A program made the translations under genes and the position numbers. The notes below the pieces were generated by a model. The model did not search any database. It was given only the letters and a program-made list of their open reading frames with translations, and had not been told where the DNA came from. Shown piece by piece: positions 1 through 5,450 of a DNA stretch of 7,905 bases. The stretch comes from CAZTGZ01 sp044339595 (GTDB lineage: Bacteria > Bacteroidota > Bacteroidia > NS11-12g > UBA9320), in NCBI GenBank assembly GCA_044339595.1, contig JBIIVF010000115.1:1-7905 (forward strand), given 5' to 3'. How positions within the stretch are numbered: the first letter of the stretch is position 1; each line of letters begins with the position of its first letter.

Positions 1-1
1 A

Positions 2-1189
2 ACCATATTGCATGGCATTTTTATGCTTATCAGCGTGCTGGCTATCAGTCAGGTGTTAAATCTGATTCCCTTAGCTTCTTTAGCTGCCATATTGTTGATT
101 ACGGGATATAAGTTGGCGCAAATTTCTCTTTTTAAAGATATGTACAAACGCGGTTGGGCGCAGTTCCTACCGTTCATTATAACCATCCTGGCCATTGTTT
201 TTACCGATTTGCTTATTGGAGTCATTATGGGCTTGCTGGTGAGTGTTTTTCAGATTTTGATGAGCAATTTTAGAAACCCATTTGTTCGTGAGGAAGACAC
301 ATTGCACATAGGAGAAGTGGTTCGAATAGAATTGCCCAATCAGGTTTCCTTTTTCAATAAGGCTTCGATTAAAGAAACACTTTGGGGAGTGCCAAATGAT
401 ACCAAAGTAATCATAGATGCGAGCAATGCCAATTATATCGACAACGATGTACTGGAAATTATCGATGATTTCAAGAATGTGGTTGCACCTGAAAGAGGCA
501 TCCAATTGAATATACTTGGTTTGAAACAGGAATATCAATTGCACGACTACATCCAGTTCATCAATGTGCTCGATAAAGAAAGACAACAGAAGCTAAAACC
601 TTCTGAAATTCTGGATTTGCTAAAAATCGGAAATGATCGGTTTGTAAACGGTCGATGGACCGATAAATACCATTTGCATCAGGTGAGTGCTACAGCGCTC
701 GGTCAAAATCCTATGGCGGTTTTGGTGGGCTGTATTGATAGCAGGACTTCTCCTGAATTGCTTTTTGACGCAAGTTTGGGTGATTTGCTCACCATTCGAA
801 TTGCAGGCAACATCATCAGCCCTGAAATCATCGGTAGTTTAGAGATTGCCATTAAAAAACTAGGTGCGAAGCTCATTGTGGTGAAAGGTCATTCAGATTG
901 CGGGGCTGTGAGTCTTTCACTTGCCAATGTGATGGATGAAAATATTCACACAGTAACTTCTAAAATACAACAAGTGGCTTCAAATTGCGGATGTTACCCC
1001 AAACCGGAGCATCGAACCGCAGCAGAAAATTTAGAAATGGTAGTTCGCGCGAATGCGAATAATTCGGTTGAAGAAATCAAAAAGTTGAGTCCATATTTAA
1101 AAGCAAAATTAGAGCATAAGGAGATCGGTATAGTAAGCGCTTATCACGAGCTCTCTACCGGTAAAGTTCATTTTGAAGAAATGGAATAA
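2..1189 (+). CDS. SulP-family anion transporter fused to STAS domain and beta-carbonic anhydrase (5' partial)
   Basis: This is the C-terminal 395 residues of a fusion protein, open to the window's left edge; no start is visible. Residues are numbered from the codon at base 2. Hydrophobic stretches at about 5-37 and 53-85 are the last SulP membrane segments, including a typical PLASLAAILL motif. A STAS domain follows (about 105-190); its usual phospho-serine position is Asn (IDND, about 146-149), so serine phosphorylation there is unlikely. Residues about 199-393 form a full beta-class carbonic anhydrase with the zinc and dyad residues intact: CIDSR (C244, D246, R248) and HSDC (H297, C300). 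Known for the family: SulP proteins move sulfate, bicarbonate or other anions across the inner membrane, and carbonic anhydrase interconverts CO2 and bicarbonate. I infer coupled bicarbonate transport and hydration; the substrate cannot be read from this fragment. Family assignment is very secure. Confidence 0.93.
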   Translation, partial: TILHGIFMLISVLAISQVLNLIPLASLAAILLITGYKLAQISLFKDMYKRGWAQFLPFIITILAIVFTDLLIGVIMGLLVSVFQILMSNFRNPFVREEDTLHIGEVVRIELPNQVSFFNKASIKETLWGVPNDTKVIIDASNANYIDNDVLEIIDDFKNVVAPERGIQLNILGLKQEYQLHDYIQFINVLDKERQQKLKPSEILDLLKIGNDRFVNGRWTDKYHLHQVSATALGQNPMAVLVGCIDSRTSPELLFDASLGDLLTIRIAGNIISPEIIGSLEIAIKKLGAKLIVVKGHSDCGAVSLSLANVMDENIHTVTSKIQQVASNCGCYPKPEHRTAAENLEMVVRANANNSVEEIKKLSPYLKAKLEHKEIGIVSAYHELSTGKVHFEEME

Positions 1190-1239
1190 TCCTGCAAACA
1201 AGATATTGTCAAAAATCTCGTTATAAACAGTAAAACTTT

Positions 1240-1827
1240 GTGAAAAGCATTGTAACTATCCTTCTAATAAGCCTCCATTTCTTTGCCCAAGCTCAAGAGA
1301 TCAGCCCCTATTTAAAGAATTTTGGTGCCACGGTTTATCAAACCGATGTTTATCTCGAATGGACCACACGCGCGGGTTTTTCTTGCGAGGATGTGGTGGT
1401 TGAACATGGTTTAGACACTTTAAGCTTTTTACCTGTTTATACTTGGCCGGGTATATGCGGAAATCAATCTTCAGAAGTAAGATATTTGGTCACGCTCGAA
1501 TCACTCAATGCCGGGCGGAACTATTTTCGACTCGATTTGGGATTGTCAGGAAAATCACCGGTCATTTTTGCGGATATCCAACCGGCCAGCCATACCGCCA
1601 AAGTGATTCCAAATCCGGCGGATAACCAATCGGCACTTTACTGGAACAACACAAAAAATCAAATGTTTAATGTGATTATTTTTAACAATTCCGGAGACGT
1701 AATTTATGAGCAAACCTCCACAGAAAGCAGGTTGCCTTTTCAAGATATTTCATTGCTCCCCGGGCTGTATCATTACCTCCTTTATTCACCGGATCATCTA
1801 TATAAGGGTAGGTTTTTATTTCATTGA
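1240..1827 (+). CDS. Small secreted protein with FnIII-like domain and T9SS type A-like C-terminal sorting domain
   Basis: The 195-residue product starts at a GTG, chosen because it directly precedes a good signal peptide (K2, hydrophobic 4-15, likely cleavage after AQAQ near residue 19). Residues about 25-115 resemble the fibronectin-III-like beta-sandwich often found before sorting domains in Bacteroidota: LEWTT near 39-43 and NYFRLDL at 94-100. C49 and C73 could form a disulfide. Residues about 120-195 match the Por secretion tail pattern: VIPNPADN (122-129), a strand ending in NSGDVIYE, then LLPGLYHYLL (172-181) and a final strand with K189. Known for that tail: it directs proteins through the type IX system to the cell surface or outside. 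No catalytic motif is visible, so function is unknown; an adhesive or structural role is only a guess. It lies 50 bases after the SulP fusion on the same strand and could be cotranscribed. Its last 7 bases overlap the convergent gene. Confidence 0.8.
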   Translation: MKSIVTILLISLHFFAQAQEISPYLKNFGATVYQTDVYLEWTTRAGFSCEDVVVEHGLDTLSFLPVYTWPGICGNQSSEVRYLVTLESLNAGRNYFRLDLGLSGKSPVIFADIQPASHTAKVIPNPADNQSALYWNNTKNQMFNVIIFNNSGDVIYEQTSTESRLPFQDISLLPGLYHYLLYSPDHLYKGRFLFH

Positions 1828-2600
1828 GGGTGTTTCGATTCTAAACCGATTCCAAAGAGCGCGAAATCATATTTCACAGGGTCATCCGGACAAAATAATC
1901 TCAATTGTGCCGTTAATTCTTCTGCGGCTTTCCAATCTGCCTGCGTTCTGGACATTAAACCCAGGTCTAAAGCCACTCGGTGAACATGTACATCCAACGG
2001 ACACATCAGTTCTTGCGGTGTAATGCGCTCCCAAATTCCGAAATCAACCCCATTTCCATCTTTCCTGACCATCCATCTCAGAAACATGTTTAAACGCTTA
2101 CAGGCACTGTTTCTTTCAGGCGTAGCAATGTGTTTTCGGGTTCTTTCCGGCGCAAAATCAAAGTCAAACACCTGATTGTGAAAATGAATCAATTTATCTC
2201 TGATACCAAGACTCGGAGTGGCTTTAGCGTTTAGAAAAAGGTCTTCCAGACCCTCGTGTTTTTGATAATAGAATTTCAAAACATGGATCAAATAATAAAG
2301 GTCTGTGGCATTAAAGGTTCGGTGAACAAATCCTTCAAAACGCTTCAAATCCTGGTCGGTGTGATTTTGCAGAAAATCGTGCGGAGTAAAATCCATCAAT
2401 TCCATCAATCGTGTGGCACTTTGCAGGATCGTTTTTCGTTGTCCCCATGAAATAATCGCCGTAAAAAATGCAGCAATTTCGATGTCTTGCTTTTTCGTAA
2501 ACTGATGAGGGATACTTACCGGATCTGCCTCAATGAAAGTTACCTGATTGAATTGCATCACTTTTCGATCAAGCAATGCTTTTAACTTTTCACGATTCAC
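1821..2600 (-). CDS. TIGR02757 family protein (DUF2400), probable HhH-GPD-like fold
   Basis: The 259-residue, soluble-looking product matches the TIGR02757/DUF2400 family over its whole length. Landmarks are DPVSIPHQFTKKQDIEIAAF (26-45), SWGQRKTI (51-58), NSACKRLNMFLRWMVRKD (164-181), GVDFGIW (184-190), CPLDVHVHRVALDLGL (200-215) and DPVKYDFALFGIG (240-252). The family has no function that I know to be established. The LDVHVHRV stretch resembles the catalytic-aspartate segment of helix-hairpin-helix DNA glycosylases, so a DNA repair role is plausible but inferred. The start is GTG, 11 bases inside the end of the prsW frame. There is no ATG in the codons just upstream, and the next ATG (residue 15, base 2558) would remove part of the conserved N-terminus. 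A GAGGAA-like stretch lies about 6-11 bases upstream. It is last in the leftward gene block, and its stop overlaps the convergent secreted-protein gene by 7 bases. Confidence 0.92.
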   Translation of the reverse strand: MNREKLKALLDRKVMQFNQVTFIEADPVSIPHQFTKKQDIEIAAFFTAIISWGQRKTILQSATRLMELMDFTPHDFLQNHTDQDLKRFEGFVHRTFNATDLYYLIHVLKFYYQKHEGLEDLFLNAKATPSLGIRDKLIHFHNQVFDFDFAPERTRKHIATPERNSACKRLNMFLRWMVRKDGNGVDFGIWERITPQELMCPLDVHVHRVALDLGLMSRTQADWKAAEELTAQLRLFCPDDPVKYDFALFGIGLESKHPQ

Positions 2601-3303
2601 TTTCCAATTCCTCTTTTTCCGAACCGTTTCTAAAAGGTGAATTTCTTTGGTGAATCCGGATGGCTCGTAGAGATAGTCGGATGCCTAAATACAACGATAA
2701 CAGCGCCCCGATCAATTGTAATCCCGGTATTTGCTTCTGCATGAGTGAAAAGTCATACATTCCATGCAAGGCCGCCGCAAACAAAACACCCGTTATGAGA
2801 TATAAATTCTTTCTGCCTTCATCAAATTTGGCCATCCCCACAAAATAACCCATGATCACGGCAAAGGCCGCATGAGCAGGTACCGCCGTAAAAATGCGCA
2901 TCACAGCGGTCGAAAAACCACCTTCCGCTGCATATAATACATTTTCTAAGGTAGCAAATCCCATACTCACCATCACAGAATAGGTGATGCCATCATAGGG
3001 TTCATTGAATGCGCTTTTTTTAAAAAAAAAGAATCTCAGAAAGAGGTATTTGCTCAATTCTTCTGAGAAACCCACTACCACAAATGCATAAAAAGCTGTT
3101 TTTATGATCGTATGGCCTTGGGTGAATCCTTGGCTTGTCCATGTGCTTTCCAGCAACACCGCCGGAATGATGCTCAAGGCGCCCAAAATAAAAGCCCAAA
3201 TCATCAACCTTCTGGGCTCCCGGTCAAATTTATCTCTCCAGTAAACATAAATGGCAATCGCCAATCCCGGCGCTATCGCCAAACCGAGTAATGATAGATT
3301 CAT
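2590..3303 (-). CDS. prsW: PrsW family intramembrane metalloprotease
   Basis: The 237-residue polytopic membrane protein has about seven or eight hydrophobic segments and all the hallmark motifs of the PrsW/CPBP-like family: EELSKY (81-86), DGITYS (104-109), GFATLEN (115-121, E120), HAAFAVIMGYFVG (144-156) and HGMYDF (180-185). These conserved Glu, His and Asp residues are thought to form the membrane-embedded active site. In Bacillus, PrsW makes the first cut in an anti-sigma factor; no anti-sigma gene lies nearby, so the substrate here is unknown. The tail (about 218-237) is hydrophilic and acidic, probably cytoplasmic. The ATG start is 10 bases after the stop of the transsulfuration gene, with TAGG next to it, and the end overlaps the TIGR02757 gene by 11 bases, suggesting cotranscription. 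A T9A7 run in the coding strand encodes FFFFKK (91-96) and is a possible slippage site. Length is normal for the family. Confidence 0.94.
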   Translation of the reverse strand: MNLSLLGLAIAPGLAIAIYVYWRDKFDREPRRLMIWAFILGALSIIPAVLLESTWTSQGFTQGHTIIKTAFYAFVVVGFSEELSKYLFLRFFFFKKSAFNEPYDGITYSVMVSMGFATLENVLYAAEGGFSTAVMRIFTAVPAHAAFAVIMGYFVGMAKFDEGRKNLYLITGVLFAAALHGMYDFSLMQKQIPGLQLIGALLSLYLGIRLSLRAIRIHQRNSPFRNGSEKEELESES

Positions 3304-3313
3304 CCTAAAACTT

Positions 3314-4459
3314 CTAAATACTTTGGAGTGCGTGGTCTAAATCCTGAATCAGGTCTTCTATATCTTCAATTCCTACACTCAGGCGAATTAACGAATCAAC
3401 CACACCTGTTTTCATTCTTTCCTCCTTTGGAATGGATGCGTGGGTCATACTGGCCGGATGTCCGATCAAAGACTCCACCCCGCCCAATGATTCGGCCAAT
3501 GAAAAAAGATGGGTAGAAGACAGGACCTTGTGGGCTGCCTCGAGCGAATCATTTTTGAGGGTAAAAGACATCATTCCTCCAAAATCTTTCATTTGCAATT
3601 TGGCAATGGCGTGGTTCGGATGTTCTTCAAAGCCGGGCCAGTAAACCTTGTCAACCGCAGGATGATTTTTAAGATAATATGCAATTAAACGTCCGTTCTC
3701 ACAATGTTGTCTCATTCTAACATGCATCGTTTTAATCCCTCTTAAAGTAAGAAAACAATCCATCGGTCCCGGAACGGCTCCGCAGGAATTCTGAATAAAG
3801 GTCAATCGCTCTGCGAGCGCATCATCGTTACACACCAACATACCCATGACCACATCGCTGTGACCGTTGATATATTTCGTAGCACTGTGCATGACCAAAT
3901 CAGCACCGAAATCAAGCGGATTTTGAAGATATGGAGAGGCAAAAGTATTATCCACGGCCAACATAGCTCCACATTCACGCGCAATGTTCACCATGGCTTT
4001 GATATCAATGATGCGCAACATCGGGTTGGTTGGAGTTTCTGCCCAAATTAATCGGGTACGGCTATTTACCTTGGCCTTCACCTCCCCGGGTTGTGTCATA
4101 TCCACAAAATGGAATTTAATGCCCAGGTTCTCAAATATTTTCGTGAATATCCTATAGGTTCCACCATATAAATCATTGGTTGATATGACTTCATCTCCCG
4201 GATTGAGTAATTTAATCACGGCATCAATGGCGGCCATTCCACTGCCAAAACACAAGCCATGTTTTCCATTCTCCAAAGCAGCAATATTGTTTTGCAAGGG
4301 CGTCCTGGTCGGATTATGGGTTCTTGAATACTCATATCCTTTGTGATCGCCGGGAGCAGCCTGAACGTAGGTGCTGGTTTGGTAGATGGGAGTCATGATG
4401 GCCCCTGTTGTCGGATCAGGCGAGATGCCTGCGTGAAGCGCTTTGGTTGCAAATTTCAT
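3314..4459 (-). CDS. metB: Cystathionine gamma-synthase / gamma-lyase (PLP transsulfuration enzyme)
   Basis: The 381-residue product is a full-length Cys/Met metabolism PLP enzyme acting in the cytoplasm. Visible motifs are YEYSRTHNPTR (42-52, cofactor-phosphate contacts from the partner subunit), FGSGMAAI (71-78), ETPTNP (141-146), the cofactor-ring aspartate in AVDNTFASPYLQ (D170) and the Schiff-base lysine in SATKYINGHSD (K195), plus SLAESLGGVESLIGHPASMTHA (320-341). Family knowledge: such enzymes either join cysteine to an activated homoserine (synthase, metB) or split cystathionine or cysteine (lyase). Sequence alone does not separate these, so the symbol is tentative. The frame stays open to an ATG at 4558, but I place the start at 4459: family members begin with MKFATKALHAG, the extra 33 residues look like nothing known, and they would run into ppx. 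A -7-like box sits just upstream. It is followed after 10 bases by prsW. Confidence 0.92.
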   Translation of the reverse strand: MKFATKALHAGISPDPTTGAIMTPIYQTSTYVQAAPGDHKGYEYSRTHNPTRTPLQNNIAALENGKHGLCFGSGMAAIDAVIKLLNPGDEVISTNDLYGGTYRIFTKIFENLGIKFHFVDMTQPGEVKAKVNSRTRLIWAETPTNPMLRIIDIKAMVNIARECGAMLAVDNTFASPYLQNPLDFGADLVMHSATKYINGHSDVVMGMLVCNDDALAERLTFIQNSCGAVPGPMDCFLTLRGIKTMHVRMRQHCENGRLIAYYLKNHPAVDKVYWPGFEEHPNHAIAKLQMKDFGGMMSFTLKNDSLEAAHKVLSSTHLFSLAESLGGVESLIGHPASMTHASIPKEERMKTGVVDSLIRLSVGIEDIEDLIQDLDHALQSI

Positions 4460-4473
4460 GGGTATATTTTTTG

Positions 4474-4481
4474 CAAATATA
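4474..4481 (-). promoter_or_regulatory. Putative Bacteroidota-type -7 box upstream of the transsulfuration gene
   Basis: The minus strand reads TATATTTG, a full match to TAnnTTTG, the -7 element described for Bacteroidota housekeeping sigma factors. It lies in the 70-base gap between ppx and the transsulfuration gene, 15 bases before the ATG, so the leader would be only about 10 nt. There is no clear TTTG at the -33 spacing; only weak TTC-type matches are visible near 4501-4508. If real, the last three genes of the block can be transcribed separately from ppk1-ppx. Confidence 0.4.
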
Positions 4482-4529
4482 GAATTTGAAATGGGCAGGC
4501 TGTGAACGAAAATCGGTTTCCGAATTAAA

Positions 4530-5450
4530 TCAACGGATGACCGCAGTTTTGACTGCATTTTTGGTGGTATATTCTTTGTACAAGGTTCTCACAATACCAT
4601 CGCTCAAGCCTACTTTAGGTACAAATATTTTTTTGGTGCCTGTGTGTTTGATGATATGGAGAAAAATTTCACAGGCAGGGATAATAACATCGGCGCGATC
4701 CGGATTCAGGAAATACTTGACTACGCGGTCTTCGTAACTTAAATCGATCAGTTCTTCATAGGCTTCCTTTAAGCCCCTGGAACTGAGATGCATATCATGC
4801 ACTTTTCTGCGCTTCATTTTAAAAATTCGGTTGATGTTTCCCCCTGATCCGATGATATTAATTTTAGAATGTTCGAGACCATTCTTTTTGATCCACTGAG
4901 CCATCGGTTTCCATTCAGATGGTTCAACCGTATTTTGCAAGAGACGAACCGTTCCGATATCAAAAGAATGCTGATCAATTCGTTTATCTTGCCTGATAAG
5001 GGTCAATTCGGTGCTGCCTCCTCCGACATCGGCATACAAAATCTGACTATCTAAGGAAAGGTCATGAATGAGAAATCTGCTGGCAATTTCCTGCGCTTCC
5101 TTTTCTCCGGAAATGATTTCTATATCGATTCCACTTTCTTCTTTCACCCTTTCCACAATATGTTCGGCGTTGTGAGCATCCCGCATCGCTGAGGTCGCAT
5201 AGGCTTTGTAACCAATCACATCATGTGCCCGCATCAGATGCCTGAAGGAGATCATACAATCAACCAATTTATTGATGTTTTGAGGGTCAATCATATGCTG
5301 GCTGAAGCTATCTGCCCCCAAACGAATAGGCACCCTGATCAAAGAAGCCTTTCTAAATACCGGCCCCTGAGATGTTTCGAAAACGTTACTGAACAATAAC
5401 CTGATGGCATTCGAACCGATATCAATGGATGCAAACCTTAAATATTTCAA
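4530..5450 (-). CDS. ppx: Ppx/GppA family exopolyphosphatase
   Basis: The 306-residue product is a short Ppx/GppA phosphatase consisting of the two actin-like lobes only, without the C-terminal HD-like extension of the long E. coli enzymes. Motifs are the first phosphate loop DIGSNAIRLLF (10-20), ATSAMRDAHN (85-94), the catalytic-glutamate region ISGEKEA (113-119), the second phosphate loop DVGGGSTEL (141-149), GSGGNINRI (201-209) and GLSDGIV (281-287). Family activity is stepwise release of phosphate from polyphosphate and/or hydrolysis of pppGpp; the neighbouring ppk1 argues for polyphosphate. The start is TTG at 5450, firmly fixed: an in-frame TAA lies two codons upstream, and the first ATG downstream is residue 53, which would delete the first phosphate loop. 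TTG overlaps the ppk1 stop as TTGA, suggesting translational coupling with ppk1. A 70-base gap follows its stop. Confidence 0.95.
   Translation of the reverse strand: MKYLRFASIDIGSNAIRLLFSNVFETSQGPVFRKASLIRVPIRLGADSFSQHMIDPQNINKLVDCMISFRHLMRAHDVIGYKAYATSAMRDAHNAEHIVERVKEESGIDIEIISGEKEAQEIASRFLIHDLSLDSQILYADVGGGSTELTLIRQDKRIDQHSFDIGTVRLLQNTVEPSEWKPMAQWIKKNGLEHSKINIIGSGGNINRIFKMKRRKVHDMHLSSRGLKEAYEELIDLSYEDRVVKYFLNPDRADVIIPACEIFLHIIKHTGTKKIFVPKVGLSDGIVRTLYKEYTTKNAVKTAVIR

Noticed and set aside
167..586. 139-codon open frame on the minus strand opposite the SulP-carbonic anhydrase fusion
   Set aside because: The product has no recognisable motif, and the plus-strand frame here has clear SulP and STAS matches. 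It is a shadow.
1233..1240. AAACTTTG as a -7 promoter box for the secreted-protein gene
   Set aside because: It lacks the leading TA and overlaps the GTG start codon, so it cannot serve this gene.
1985..1992. Palindrome ATGTACAT as an operator or restriction-type site
   Set aside because: It lies inside the conserved coding sequence of TIGR02757 (the DVHVHR region) and an 8-base palindrome is expected by chance.
1706..2023. 105-codon plus-strand open frame spanning the convergent junction
   Set aside because: It runs out of frame with the secreted-protein gene and antisense to the strongly conserved TIGR02757 C-terminus; no family resemblance.
4509..4525. Small hairpin after ppx (minus strand TCGG-AAA-CCGA followed by TTTT) as a terminator
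   Set aside because: Only four stem pairs before a mismatch, a 3-base loop and a short T-run; too weak to call.
4460..4558. 33-residue N-terminal extension of the transsulfuration enzyme from an upstream ATG at 4558
   Set aside because: The extension overlaps the ppx 3' end by 29 bases, resembles no targeting or enzyme segment, and family members begin at the MKFATKALHAG start at 4459.
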